NCBI RefSeq assembly: GCF_000213055.1
Contig: NZ_CM001165.1
Coordinates: forward strand, 744,001 to 808,000
Source: Streptomyces sp. Tu6071
Lineage (GTDB): Bacteria > Actinomycetota > Actinomycetes > Streptomycetales > Streptomycetaceae
DNA: 64,000 bases
Direction: 5' to 3'
This document shows positions 52,420-60,687 of the stretch, piece by piece (position 1 is the stretch's first letter; every line of letters starts with the position of its first letter). The notes under the pieces were generated by a model that was given only the letters and a program-made list of their open reading frames with translations, was not told the origin of the DNA and ran no database searches. Both the position numbers and the translations under genes were made by a program.

Positions 52420-52737
52420 TCACTCCTCTCCGGGCGTGTCGGAAGGGTCCGCCTCCGCGGCGAGCGGGGCGCGCGTGTACGGGTGCGAGGGCGCCGACAG
52501 CACCTCCCCCGCCTCCGGGACGACGCGGACCCGGGCGAGGATCTCCCTCGGCTCGCGCGCCCCGCCGGGCAGCGAGGCCGCGTAGGCGGGGAGCGCCGCG
52601 TCGAGGTGTTCCCGCGCGTCGGTGCGGGTGCTGCTGACCCGTACGTCGCGGCCCGTCGCCGCGAAGAGGGCGATCCAGCCCAGGGCGATGGTTCCGGTGC
52701 CGATCACCGCGACCGCGCGTGGTGTCTGCCTGCTCAT
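52420..52737 (-). pseudogene. Chimeric remnant: 3-hydroxyacyl-CoA dehydrogenase start joined to an Opp-ATPase tail
   Basis: 105-codon frame from ATG 52737. Residues 1-79 are the NAD-binding start of a 3-hydroxyacyl-CoA dehydrogenase (AVAVIGTGTIALGWIALFAA; DAREHLDAALPAYAASL). The last 26 residues read EVLSAPSHPYTRAPLAA, the hallmark C-terminal segment of OppD/OppF-type ABC ATPases. No protein family joins these, so it is best read as a deletion junction of two unrelated genes. It is open and could be expressed, but no function is expected. Confidence 0.7.
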
Positions 52738-52909
52738 GGGGGCACTCCCGTTCCCGGTCGAGGCTCGATTGCGCCCCGAGTATCGGAAAGGGATCTGGAT
52801 ACCGCTCAAGCGGGACTGGAGAGGCGGCCCGACCCCTGCTCGACCGGCTCTCCAGCGGCCCGGCCCACGGTGGCAGGGACCCGCGGTCCCGAGACGGAGG
52901 AGGAAGCCG

Positions 52910-53260
52910 ATGCCCCAGGCACCCCGGAACACGGAGGCCCACCGCGCACCGCCCCGGCGGCAGCCGCGCCCGGCGAGCGAGAAATACCCGCGCCAGGCAC
53001 CGGCGGGCCGCGCGCGGGACACGGGGACGGCCGCCGCCGGGGCGGAGGGCGTGTTCGCCGCCCCCGGGGCGCGCCCGGCCGAGCGCCCGGACCTCGCCCT
53101 CCGGCTCGTGCGCGCCTTCTTCGTCACGACGGACCCGGCGGTCCTGAGCGGTCTCCTCGGCCTGCCGCCCGAGCCGGGTCCCGGGGACCCGCTCCGGGAT
53201 GACCCGGGCGGCCGAGGCCGTCGGCTGCGGGCAACGGCAGGGCGAGAGCGTGCGGCCCGG
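52910..53260 (+). pseudogene. Unrecognised gene start, probably truncated
   Basis: ATG 52910 follows a very strong ribosome site (GGAGGAGG, 6 bases spacing). The first 45 residues are Pro/Arg-rich; a smoother segment reads LALRLVRAFFVTTDPAVLSG. The frame then runs antisense through the end of the HxlR gene and stops at 53392, so the natural 3' end seems missing. I do not recognise a family. A real short gene cannot be excluded. The bases 52738-52909 hold nothing else. Confidence 0.35.
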
Positions 53261-53262
53261 CC

Positions 53263-53763
53263 TCAGGACTCCGGGGTGCCCAGGTCGTGGCTGCGCTGGG
53301 CGGCGACGATCTGGGGGGTGCGGGTCGCGATCCAGTCGATGAGGCTCTGGAGGGGGTCGGACAGCTCACGCCCCAGGGAGGTGAGCGCGTAGCTCACCTT
53401 CGGCGGCACGGTCGGCTCCACCTCTCGGTCCACGAGGCCGTCGCGGACCAGGACGCGGAGGTTCTGCGAGAGCATCTTCTCGCTGATGCCGCCGATGCGG
53501 TCCCGCAGCTCGTAGAAGCGCAGCGGTCCCGCGCGCAGCGAGGCGAGGATGAGGACGCCCCACCGGCTCGTCACGTGGTCGAGAACCGTACGTCCCGGGC
53601 AGTCGCCCCGGAAGGCGTCCCCGTCGGCCGCGACGGAGGACGGCGCGACGGAGGACGGCGCGACCGAGGACGGCGCGACGCCGGGAGGTCGGACGGCCTC
53701 CGGGGGCGTGAGCGCGCCGGGAGGCTGGAGCGCGCCCGGTCGCGGGGTGGGGACCGCGTTCAC
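53263..53763 (-). CDS. HxlR-family transcriptional regulator
   Basis: 166 aa from GTG 53763, overlapping the stop of the MBL gene (GTGA). The HxlR winged helix covers residues 60-155 (CPGRTVLDHVTSRWGVLIL; FYELRDRIGGISEKMLSQNL; LTSLGREL). The first 55 residues are a Pro/Ala-rich tail with the repeat VAPSS, coded by three 15-bp units at 53632-53676. HxlR proteins respond to aldehydes, quinones or redox state. Coupling to the MBL hydrolase suggests a shared function. Confidence 0.9.
   Translation of the reverse strand: MNAVPTPRPGALQPPGALTPPEAVRPPGVAPSSVAPSSVAPSSVAADGDAFRGDCPGRTVLDHVTSRWGVLILASLRAGPLRFYELRDRIGGISEKMLSQNLRVLVRDGLVDREVEPTVPPKVSYALTSLGRELSDPLQSLIDWIATRTPQIVAAQRSHDLGTPES
53632..53676 (-). 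repeat. Three 15-bp tandem repeats in the HxlR gene
   Basis: Units GACGGAGGACGGCGC at 53632, 53647 and 53662 (third with one change). They encode the repeated VAPSS segment ahead of the DNA-binding domain. Confidence 0.9.
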
Positions 53764-54956
53764 CGGTCGGCGGCGAGGCCGAGGGCCGGGCCCTGGGCCG
53801 GCTCGCCGCCCGGGTGCGCGGCCGGACCGGTGGGCCCGGCGGACTCCCAGTGGCGCTCCAGCGGCAGCGAGACCGCGCGCCACCACGGCTCCTCCGGCAG
53901 CTCGCCCGCGGGCTCGAAGGGCTGGCCCGGTCGCGGGAAGGCGATCCGGGAGCCGGAGGCGTCGCCGAGGTCCTTCGTCCACTCGGCGGGCTCGGCCCAC
54001 GGGTGCGGGGCGAGGTTGAACGTGCCCCAGTGGATCGGCAGGAGGACCCCGCCGCCGAGGTCCCCGTGAGCGCGGAGCGCCTCGGCGGGGGTCATGTGGA
54101 TGTCGGGCCAGTACTCGCTGTACGCGCCGAGCTGGATCATCGTCACGTCGAAGGGGCCGTGCTCGCGGCCGATCCCGGCGAAGCCGGGGAAGTAGCCGGT
54201 GTCCCCGCTGTGGAAGACGCGGTGCTCGGGCCCCGCGACGACCCAGGAGGCCCACAGCGTGTGCTGCGTGTTGCGCAGGCCGCGTCCGCAGAAGTGCCGG
54301 GCGGGCGTCGCGGTCAGCCGCACCCCGGCCAGCTCCGTCGACTCGTGCCAGTCCAGCTCCCGCACGAGCGCGTCGGGCACGCCCCAGTGCTCCAGGTGGG
54401 CGCCGATGCCGAGCGGGACGACGAAGGTCGTGCCGCTCGCCGCGAGGGTGCGGATCGAGGGCAGGTCGAGGTGGTCGTAGTGGTCGTGCGAGATGACCAC
54501 GGCATCGACGCGGTCGAGCGCGGCGAGCGGGAAGGGGGCGGGGTGCAGGCGCTTGGGCCCGGCGAAGGAGAAGGGGGAGCAGCGCTCGCCCCACACTGGG
54601 TCGAAGAGGATGCGGGCGCCGTCGATCTCGGTGAGCACCGAGGAGTGCCCGGTCCAGGTGACGCGCAGGCCCTCGCGCGGGGGCCGCGCGAGGTCGGCGA
54701 GGGTCGTGGGATGCACGGGGAGGACGCCGGAGGGGGCGCGCCGGGCGCGGTCCTCGGAGCGGAAGTACGTGCGCAGGAGTTCCTTGCGGTCCGGCGTCGG
54801 GGCGCCGCCCGTCATCTCGCCCGCGGGACCCTCCGGGTTGGTGAAGACGCCCTTGGCCGGGTCGAAGTGCGGGGAGCGGCGGATACGGGCCATGCGGGCG
54901 CCGCGCGGATCGGCCCCGAAGGCCGGCGGAGTGGGGAGGCGGCGGGTGGGGGGCAC
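53760..54956 (-). CDS. MBL-fold metal-dependent hydrolase, NAPE-PLD/UlaG-like
   Basis: 398 aa. The metallo-beta-lactamase motif HDHYDHLD is present, with further ligands in FHSGDTGYFPG and PIHWGTF. The long N-terminal region with TWTGHSSVLTEIDGARILFDP matches the N-acylphosphatidylethanolamine phospholipase D-like group. Cytoplasmic. First gene of a two-gene unit with the HxlR regulator; the regulator may respond to its substrate or product (inference). Confidence 0.9.
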   Translation of the reverse strand: MPPTRRLPTPPAFGADPRGARMARIRRSPHFDPAKGVFTNPEGPAGEMTGGAPTPDRKELLRTYFRSEDRARRAPSGVLPVHPTTLADLARPPREGLRVTWTGHSSVLTEIDGARILFDPVWGERCSPFSFAGPKRLHPAPFPLAALDRVDAVVISHDHYDHLDLPSIRTLAASGTTFVVPLGIGAHLEHWGVPDALVRELDWHESTELAGVRLTATPARHFCGRGLRNTQHTLWASWVVAGPEHRVFHSGDTGYFPGFAGIGREHGPFDVTMIQLGAYSEYWPDIHMTPAEALRAHGDLGGGVLLPIHWGTFNLAPHPWAEPAEWTKDLGDASGSRIAFPRPGQPFEPAGELPEEPWWRAVSLPLERHWESAGPTGPAAHPGGEPAQGPALGLAADR

Positions 54957-55045
54957 GGGTGTCTCCTCGGGTGCGGAAGTTCCGGGGCGGTACGTGTCAA
55001 TACTCGGCGGGTCCGTCGGCCCGGCGCTCGCCGGGGTGGGCCTTG

Positions 55046-55092
55046 CGGGGGCTCCGCCCCCGGGCCCCCGCCCCTCAAACGCCGGAGGGGCC
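55046..55092. repeat. Streptomyces-type interspersed GC hairpin repeat, copy 1
   Basis: GGGGGC-TCC-GCCCCC (55047-55061), followed by CCCCCGCCCCTCAAACGCCGGAGGGG in two parts. Closely similar to the block at 58246-58294. Elements of this form are very frequent between genes in Streptomyces genomes and may act as terminators; here it follows the minus-strand GDSL gene. Confidence 0.75.
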
Positions 55093-55130
55093 GGATTTGG
55101 TTCCGCCGGCGGGGCTGCTTCTGCTTCCCT

Positions 55131-55958
55131 CTACAGCGGCAGCAGATCCGGGCGCTTCGCGTGGACGTGGTCGCCCGAGGACTCGCCGCGCAGGCGGCGG
55201 CCGATCCAGGGGACGAGGTACTCGCGGGCCCAGGCGATGTCGTCGCGCCGCTCCTCGAAGGTGCCGCGCGGGCGCAGCGCGGGCCAGGGCTGCTCGGGGT
55301 CGGCGGGGATGTCGAGGCCGAGGAGCTGGGCGGCGCGCAGGGCGACGCGGGTGTGGCCCTCGGGGCCGAGGTGGAGGCGGTCGCTGTCCCAGGCGCGGCG
55401 GTCGCGCACCGAGCGCAGGGCCCACAGGTCCAGGACGAGGCAGCCGTGGCGGTCGGCGACGGCGCGTACGTGCGCGTTGTACGTGGCGATCTTGCCGCGC
55501 AGGTGGCGCAGGACAGGCGTGTCCCGCGTGTCGAAGCCGGTCGCGATCATGACGGTGCCCGCCGCGCCGGAGAGCGTGGCGACCGCCTTCTCGAAGCGTT
55601 CGGCGAGGTCGTCCGGGTCGCTGCCGGGGCGCAGGACGTCGTTGCCGCCCGCGACGAAGGAGACGAGGTCGGGGGCGAGCGCCGCCGCGCGGGGGACCTG
55701 GTCCCCGGCGATCTGGTCGAGGAGCTTGCCGCGCACGGCGAGGTTGGCGTAGCGGAAGGCGGAGCGCTCGGGGAGGCGGTCGGCGAGCTGGACGGCGAGG
55801 CGGTCGGCCCAGCCGGTGAGGAGCCCGTCGGGCCCGGGGTCGCCCACGCCCTCCGTGAAGCTGTCGCCCACGGCCACGTAGGACGTCACGGTGCCCTCCG
55901 CGCGGAGGGCCTTGCTGCTGGGAATCCTCGCTTCTCGTGCCACCTCGGCATCCTTCAC
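55131..55958 (-). CDS. SGNH/GDSL-type esterase/lipase
   Basis: 275 aa. The SGNH blocks are complete: AVGDSFTEGVGD (nucleophile Ser), NLAVRGKLLDQ, VAGGNDVLRPG and DSDRLHLGPEGH (Asp-x-x-His). No signal peptide. ATG 55958 gives a short N-terminal extension; a GTG at 55889 (VTSYVAVGDSF, with GGAGGG just ahead) is an equally plausible start and matches usual family length better. Substrate unknown. Confidence 0.9.
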   Translation of the reverse strand: MKDAEVAREARIPSSKALRAEGTVTSYVAVGDSFTEGVGDPGPDGLLTGWADRLAVQLADRLPERSAFRYANLAVRGKLLDQIAGDQVPRAAALAPDLVSFVAGGNDVLRPGSDPDDLAERFEKAVATLSGAAGTVMIATGFDTRDTPVLRHLRGKIATYNAHVRAVADRHGCLVLDLWALRSVRDRRAWDSDRLHLGPEGHTRVALRAAQLLGLDIPADPEQPWPALRPRGTFEERRDDIAWAREYLVPWIGRRLRGESSGDHVHAKRPDLLPL

Positions 55959-56077
55959 CTTTACGCCAGACTTACGCCACCGTAGGGAGGGGGTGACACG
56001 GAGTGAGAAAGACCACCGGTCAAGAAAGCCCCAACCCCGGAATAAACGGCACCCCTTGGCGGTCGTGTCCCGAAACG

Positions 56078-56118
56078 GCCGCCGCGGCCCGCCCCTTGGG
56101 GGAACGGGCCGCGGCGGC
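56078..56118 (-). terminator. Perfect hairpin after the M23 peptidase gene
   Basis: 14-bp arms GCCGCCGCGGCCCG / CGGGCCGCGGCGGC (56078-56091, 56105-56118). It starts 18 bases past the minus-strand stop at 56136. Confidence 0.85.
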
Positions 56119-56135
56119 TCTCGGTGGTACGGCGC

Positions 56136-56864
56136 TCAGGCGTTGACGCCGTGCTGCGCGAGGAAGGTGATCGGGTTGACGTCGCTCCCGTAGTCGGGGC
56201 CCGTGCGGACCTCGAAGTGCAGGTGCGGGCCGGTCACGTTGCCGGTCGCGCCGGAGACGGCGATCTGCTGACCCTCGCCGACGCTCTGCCCGGCCGAGAC
56301 CTTGAAGGCGGAGAGGTGGGCGTACTGGCTGTAGTGGCCGTCGGCGTGCTTGATGACGATCTGGTTGCCGTAGGCGCCGCCCCAACCCGCCGTGACGACC
56401 GTGCCGGCGGCGACGGACTTGACCGGGGTACCGGTGTTGACCGGGAAGTCGGCGCCCGTGTGGCCGTGCGACCACAGGCTGCCGTTGCGGCCGTAGCCGC
56501 TGCCCTTGACGCCGTCGACGGGCGCGGTCCAGCCGGAGCCCGTGGTGGCCTTCTTGGCGGCGGGGGCCGGGGTCGCGGCCTTCTTCACGACGAGCTTCGA
56601 ACCGGGCTTGATGATGCCGGGGTTGGCGCCGATGGTGCCCTTGTTCTGCTCGTAGAGCTTCTTCCAGCCGCCGGAGACCTTCTCCTTCTTGGCGATCTTG
56701 ATGAGCGTGTCACCGGTCTTGACGGTGTACGTCGCGTCCTTCGCGGGGCTCGCGGCGTGGGCGCCGCCGAGGGCGGTGAGCGGGAGCGCCACGACGGCGG
56801 CACCGGTGGTGCCGAGCAGCGCGAGGCGACGGGTGAACGAGCGGCGGTTGGCCGTGGCGGACAT
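56136..56864 (-). CDS. Secreted LysM and M23 peptidase (LytM-type endopeptidase)
   Basis: 242 aa from ATG 56864 (AGAAGGA 7 bases ahead). Signal peptide with RRSFTRRLALLG and cleavage after AHA. A LysM peptidoglycan-binding domain spans about 38-85 (YTVKTGDTLIKIAKK). The M23 zinc peptidase domain has HTGADFPV and HLHFEV ligands. It cuts peptidoglycan cross-links during growth or spore germination. The mRNA leader carries a c-di-AMP riboswitch, as known for Streptomyces cell-wall hydrolase genes. Confidence 0.95.
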   Translation of the reverse strand: MSATANRRSFTRRLALLGTTGAAVVALPLTALGGAHAASPAKDATYTVKTGDTLIKIAKKEKVSGGWKKLYEQNKGTIGANPGIIKPGSKLVVKKAATPAPAAKKATTGSGWTAPVDGVKGSGYGRNGSLWSHGHTGADFPVNTGTPVKSVAAGTVVTAGWGGAYGNQIVIKHADGHYSQYAHLSAFKVSAGQSVGEGQQIAVSGATGNVTGPHLHFEVRTGPDYGSDVNPITFLAQHGVNA

Positions 56865-56875
56865 GCGGATTCCTT

Positions 56876-57058
56876 CTCCGTCGCCTGCGGGGTGAGCTGT
56901 CGGGTTCGGGCTGGAGCTGCCCGGCCACCGGCGCGGTGCGCGCGGTGACTTCACCCCGAGCCGTCCCGGGAGGACCGGGAACGGCGTGAAGCGTGTGGGT
57001 CCCCCGCTCCTGCCGGTACGGGTGTGAGTGAGCGTGAGAGTCCGGGGCGGCGGCAGGA
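56876..57058 (-). ncRNA. c-di-AMP riboswitch (ydaO/yuaA type)
   Basis: On the minus strand, directly before the M23 gene, conserved blocks of the actinobacterial ydaO element appear in order: GGCAGGAGCGGGGGACCCA, CTCGGGGTGAAGTC, GGGCAGCTCCAGCCCGAACC and CCGACAGCTCACC then CGCAGGCGACGG. The 5' CCGCCGCC can pair with the 3' GGCGACGG (one mismatch) as the closing stem. Established work links this class to c-di-AMP and, in Streptomyces, to cell-wall lytic enzymes; binding usually lowers expression. Ends are approximate. Confidence 0.88.
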
Positions 57059-57401
57059 TTCGGCGTTCCGGCCGGACTGGTGGTGACCGTAAAGGCAATG
57101 CGACACGCCGGACAAGCAGCCTTTTTGCGCTGTGAATCACATTTGGTGATCCATTCCGAAGATTTCCGTCACTCTCCGTGGAAACAGCTCGATACGGACA
57201 GAACCGGACGTACGCCGTTTGCAGCGAAAACGGTCCACCCCGCCCCGGACCCCCATCCGGCACCGTCCGTCACCGCTATGACGCTGCTCACCTCGGGGTT
57301 CTCCCGCGCTCGGGTACCTTGCCCGGCCCCGTGGTCCGTGCGAGTCTCGGCCTCGCGCCCCCGCCGGCGAGCCGCGCCGGCGGCCGACCGGAAGGAGTCC
57401 C

Positions 57402-58238
57402 GTGACGCAGCCGTCCCCGGGGACCGCGCCCGAGCCCGTCGCCACCCCCTCGGCGGGGCCGGAGGAGCCCGCGCTGAGCGCCGTCCGCAACTTCCGCGAC
57501 GTGGGCGGGCTGCCCACCCGCGACGGCCGCCGCACCCGCCGCGGCGTCCTCTTCCGCAGTGGCCACCTCGCGCACGCCACCGACACCGATGCCGCCTACC
57601 TCGCGGGCCTCGGCCTCCACTCCGTCTTCGACTTCCGCAACGCCGCCGACCGCGCCCTCGAAGGCCCCGACGTCGAACTGCCCGGCGTGCGCAATGTGCA
57701 CCTGCCGCTCAACGACCCGGCGGACGGCGCGGAGTTCTGGCGGATCGTGCGGGACGGGGAGGTGGGCCAACTGCGAGCGGCGCTCGGCGAGGGGCGCGCC
57801 GAGGCCCGCATGGAGGCCAGTTACCGGCAGCTGATCAAGGAGCGTACCGCCGAGCACGGGCGGCTGCTGCGGGCGATCGCCGAGGACAGCGTGCCCGCGC
57901 TGCTGCACTGCGCGGCGGGCAAGGACCGGGCGGGCACCTCGATCGCGCTCGTCCTGCTCGCCGTGGGCGTGGAGGAGGAGGCGATCGAGGAGGACTACCT
58001 CAAGTCGGACGCGCGCCACCGCCGCTACCGCGTCTCGCGCGGCAAGGACGCGGTGGCACCGACGGCGCCGGAGGTGGCCGAGCTGCTCGATCCGCTCTTC
58101 GCGGCGCGGGCGAGCTATCTGCGGGCGGCGTTCGAGACGATCGACACGCACTGGGGTGGCCGGGAGCGGTATTTCGGGGAAGTCCTGGGGATGGACGGGG
58201 CGCTGCGCGAGCGGTTGAGGGAACGGCTCGTGGAATGA
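57402..58238 (+). CDS. Tyrosine-protein phosphatase (DSP family, Y_phosphatase3)
   Basis: 278 aa from GTG 57402 with AAGGAG ahead. The P-loop HCAAGKDRAGTS carries the catalytic Cys and Arg. NFRDVGGLPTRDGRRTRRGVLFRSG is the typical N-terminal region of the family, which includes mycobacterial PtpB-like and phosphoinositide phosphatases. Cytoplasmic or secreted by an unknown route; no signal is visible. Monocistronic, divergent from the M23 gene. Confidence 0.92.
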   Translation: MTQPSPGTAPEPVATPSAGPEEPALSAVRNFRDVGGLPTRDGRRTRRGVLFRSGHLAHATDTDAAYLAGLGLHSVFDFRNAADRALEGPDVELPGVRNVHLPLNDPADGAEFWRIVRDGEVGQLRAALGEGRAEARMEASYRQLIKERTAEHGRLLRAIAEDSVPALLHCAAGKDRAGTSIALVLLAVGVEEEAIEEDYLKSDARHRRYRVSRGKDAVAPTAPEVAELLDPLFAARASYLRAAFETIDTHWGGRERYFGEVLGMDGALRERLRERLVE

Positions 58239-58245
58239 CCCCACC

Positions 58246-58294
58246 GTGGGGGCCCCGCCCCCACACCCCCGCTCCTCACTCGCCGGAGGGGCTG
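58246..58294. repeat. Streptomyces-type interspersed GC hairpin repeat, copy 2
   Basis: GTGGGGG-CCCCG-CCCCCAC (58246-58264), followed by CCCCGCTCCTCACTCGCCGG and AGGGGCTGG. Similar to 55046-55092 in order and content. It lies between convergent genes and can terminate both. Confidence 0.75.
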
Positions 58295-58326
58295 GCATCG
58301 CGCGGGTGGAGGGGCTGATCTCTCCG

Positions 58327-58578
58327 CTACTGGTTCTTCGCTCCCAGCACGAAGAGCAGGTAGAGGAAGGCCGCGACGCCGTGCGCGGCGACGACGTAGA
58401 CGAAGACGCGGACCCACAGCCCGGTCGGGATCTTGTCCTCGACGAAGCGGCGGATCGGGCTGTCCTCCGGCGAGGACTCCGGGGCCCGCGGGGACGGGGG
58501 CGACTGCGGTTCGGGGGCCTTCGGCTCCTCCGCCGTGGCCCGTCCTGCGGGCTCGGGCTGGTACTCGGACTCGGGCAT
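58327..58578 (-). CDS. Small single-helix membrane protein downstream of the XRE-cupin regulator
   Basis: 83 aa. The first 45 residues are acidic and Pro-rich; the rest holds IRRFVEDKIPTGLWVRVFVY and one membrane helix (VAAHGVAAFLYLLFVLGA). Its ATG shares one base with the TAA stop of the regulator (TAATG), so the two are co-translated. Such a small protein accompanies the XRE-cupin gene at the end of hopanoid clusters in Streptomyces (possibly the DUF6126 family). Function unknown. Confidence 0.8.
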   Translation of the reverse strand: MPESEYQPEPAGRATAEEPKAPEPQSPPSPRAPESSPEDSPIRRFVEDKIPTGLWVRVFVYVVAAHGVAAFLYLLFVLGAKNQ

Positions 58579-59192
58579 TACGCGCCTCCTGGGTGGACGT
58601 CGCCGAGGCAGAGCGCGCCGAGCGGGCTCTGCAAGAGCGTGTGGACGAAGAGCAGCACCGCGCCGTCCGGGTCCGCGGCGGCGATGCGGTGCGGGGTGAG
58701 CGAGTCGAAGTGGGCGCTGTCCCCCGGGCCGAGCAGGTGCGCGCTGTCGCCGAGGCGCAGCCGGAGCCGTCCGGTCAGGACGTGCAGCCACTCCTCCCCC
58801 GGGTGCACGCGCACGATGTCGCCCTGGCTGCCGTACGGGACCCGTACGCGCAGCGCCTGCATCCCGCGTCCCGAGCCGCCCGCCTGCCAGTACGTCCAGC
58901 CGCCCGCCTCGGTGGGTTCCATCGCGCCGGCGCGGACGACCGAGCCCGGTCCGGCGGGGGTCTCGCCGAGGAGTTCGGAGACCGTCGTACCGTAGGTGCG
59001 TGCCAGGGCGAGCAGCATCGGCAGGCTCGGCTGCCTGCGGCCCGTCTCCAGCCTGGAGAGGTGGGCCGGGGAGAGGCTCGCGGCCTTCGCCGCCGCCTCC
59101 AGCGTGAGGCCCGCGCGGCGGCGCAGTTCCCGCAGGTGCGGGGCGACGGTGACGGCGAGTTCTTCGGACGCGCCTTCGGGCTCGGTGCTCAT
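58578..59192 (-). CDS. XRE-family regulator with C-terminal cupin domain
   Basis: 204 aa from ATG 59192. HTH_XRE (LRELRRRAGLTLEAAAKAAS; PAHLSRLETGRRQPSLPML) is followed by a cupin sensor (VHPGEEWLHVLTGRLRLRLG; GPGDSAHFDSLTPHRI). GGAGG lies only 1 base before this ATG, too close; GTG 59252 is an in-frame alternative that would place the N-terminus across the palindrome at 59215-59245. XRE-cupin proteins often repress nearby metabolic operons. Located after hpnO in the same direction. Confidence 0.85.
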   Translation of the reverse strand: MSTEPEGASEELAVTVAPHLRELRRRAGLTLEAAAKAASLSPAHLSRLETGRRQPSLPMLLALARTYGTTVSELLGETPAGPGSVVRAGAMEPTEAGGWTYWQAGGSGRGMQALRVRVPYGSQGDIVRVHPGEEWLHVLTGRLRLRLGDSAHLLGPGDSAHFDSLTPHRIAAADPDGAVLLFVHTLLQSPLGALCLGDVHPGGA

Positions 59193-59214
59193 GCCTCCAT
59201 TCAGCCACCGTCGT

Positions 59215-59248
59215 GCCTCTCGGGCAAATTTTTTGCCCGAGAGGCAAA
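59215..59248. promoter_or_regulatory. Long palindrome with three GGCAAA/TTTGCC half-sites
   Basis: Perfect 14-bp inverted repeat (59215-59228 / 59232-59245) around TTT. Half-sites GGCAAA (59223-59228), TTTGCC (59232-59237) and GGCAAA (59243-59248) alternate. It lies between hpnO and the XRE-cupin gene, just ahead of the regulator start. It may be the autoregulatory operator, a terminator for hpnO, or both. Confidence 0.6.
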
Positions 59249-59256
59249 ACACGGGG

Positions 59257-60687
59257 TCAGCGGTGGGCGACCGCCTGCTTCACGATGTTCTTCGCGAAGT
59301 CGCCCATGAGGCCGCCGTTGTGCGCGTCGTCCATGACCGCCGTGAAGGCGTCCACGAAGCGGTCCGCGTCCTTCTCGTCGATCACGAGCGGCGGGATGAG
59401 CTTGATGACTTCGAGGTGGTCCCCCGAGACCTGCGTCAGGATGCGGTGCTTCTGGAGCAGCGGCACCACGACCATCTGCGCGAAGAGCCCCTTGCGCGCG
59501 GCCTGGAGCATCGCCCAGCGGCTGCGCAGCTTGAGCGAGTCGGGGCGGCCGAACTCGATGCCGATCATGAGGCCGCGCCCGCGGATGTCGGCGAGCATCT
59601 CGTACGTCGGGATCAGGTCGGTCAGGCGCTGCTTGAGGTAGTCCCCCGTGCGGCGCGCGTGGGCGACGATGTTCTCGTCCTCCATGACGTGCAGCACCGC
59701 GAGGCCCGCGGCCATCGCCTGCGCGTTGGCGCCGAAGCTCGCGGAGTGGACGAGGACGCGGTCCATCGAGGAGTAGACCTTCTTGAAGATCCACTCCTTG
59801 CCGAGCGTCGCGCTCACCGGGACGTAGCCGCCCGAGAGCGACTTCGCGACGCACACGAGGTCCGGCTCGACGCCCTCCTCGTGCTGGTAGGCGTAGAAGT
59901 CCCCGGTGCGCCCGAGCCCGGTCTGCACCTCGTCGGCGATGAGCAACGCCTTGTGCTTGCGCAGCAGGTCCTGCGCGGCCTTGAGGTAGCCCGGCGGGGT
60001 CTCGGTGACGCCCTTGCCCTGGATCGGCTCGACGATGAGCCCGGCCACGTCGCCCCTGCGCAGCTCCCGCTCCAGCGCGGCGAGGTCGCCCACGGGGAGC
60101 GCGGTGTCGGGGAGCAGCGGCGCGAAGCCGTCGCGGAAGCCCTTCTCCCCGTTCACGGAGAGGGAGCCCGTGGTGAGGCCGTGGAAGGCGTGGTCGTAGT
60201 AGAGGATGCGGTGGCGCCCGGTCGCGAAGCGCGCGAACTTGAGGGCCGTCTCGACGGCCTCGGTGCCGCTGTTGCCGAAGAAGACGCGGTCCAGGTGCGG
60301 GCTGTGCGAGAGCAGCTTCTCGGCGAGGAGGCCGGGCAGCGGCTGGCAGTCGAAGCGCGTGAGGTCGGCGAGCTGGGCGTCGAGCACGTCGTGCAGCGCC
60401 TGGCGGACGACCGGGTGGTGGCGGCCGAGGCCCATGACGCCGAAGCCCGCGAGCATGTCGAGGTAGTCCTGCCCCTGGTCGTCCCAGAAGTGGGCGCCCT
60501 CGCCGCGCTCGTAGTACTTGTCGAAGCCGATCGTGTGGAGCATCCGCGGCAACTGGTGGTTGAGGTGCTTGGTGTGCAGCTCGTAGCGCTCGCCGCCACG
60601 CGCGGCGAGCAGTCCGTTGAGGTCGAAACCTTTGCCCTGCGTGCCCTCGCCCCCGGGAGCCGCGGCGTCCGTCGTGCCGGTGGTCAT
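59257..60687 (-). CDS. hpnO: Class III aminotransferase HpnO (aminobacteriohopanetriol synthesis)
   Basis: 476 aa PLP enzyme: cofactor-binding [37 protein letters not shown] and the Schiff-base lysine in CVAKSLSGG. Alone it would be called an acetylornithine/diaminobutyrate-type aminotransferase. The position after dxs and hpnH, with 4-base coupling to dxs, matches the hopanoid cluster of Streptomyces, where this gene makes the amino group of aminobacteriohopanetriol from ribosylhopane-derived intermediates. Confidence 0.88.
   Translation of the reverse strand: MTTGTTDAAAPGGEGTQGKGFDLNGLLAARGGERYELHTKHLNHQLPRMLHTIGFDKYYERGEGAHFWDDQGQDYLDMLAGFGVMGLGRHHPVVRQALHDVLDAQLADLTRFDCQPLPGLLAEKLLSHSPHLDRVFFGNSGTEAVETALKFARFATGRHRILYYDHAFHGLTTGSLSVNGEKGFRDGFAPLLPDTALPVGDLAALERELRRGDVAGLIVEPIQGKGVTETPPGYLKAAQDLLRKHKALLIADEVQTGLGRTGDFYAYQHEEGVEPDLVCVAKSLSGGYVPVSATLGKEWIFKKVYSSMDRVLVHSASFGANAQAMAAGLAVLHVMEDENIVAHARRTGDYLKQRLTDLIPTYEMLADIRGRGLMIGIEFGRPDSLKLRSRWAMLQAARKGLFAQMVVVPLLQKHRILTQVSGDHLEVIKLIPPLVIDEKDADRFVDAFTAVMDDAHNGGLMGDFAKNIVKQAVAHR

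Noticed and set aside
55131..55985. Plus-strand frame across the GDSL and MBL genes
   Set aside because: Antisense to two intact enzymes with complete catalytic motifs; composition is Val/Gly/Arg-rich as in shadows.
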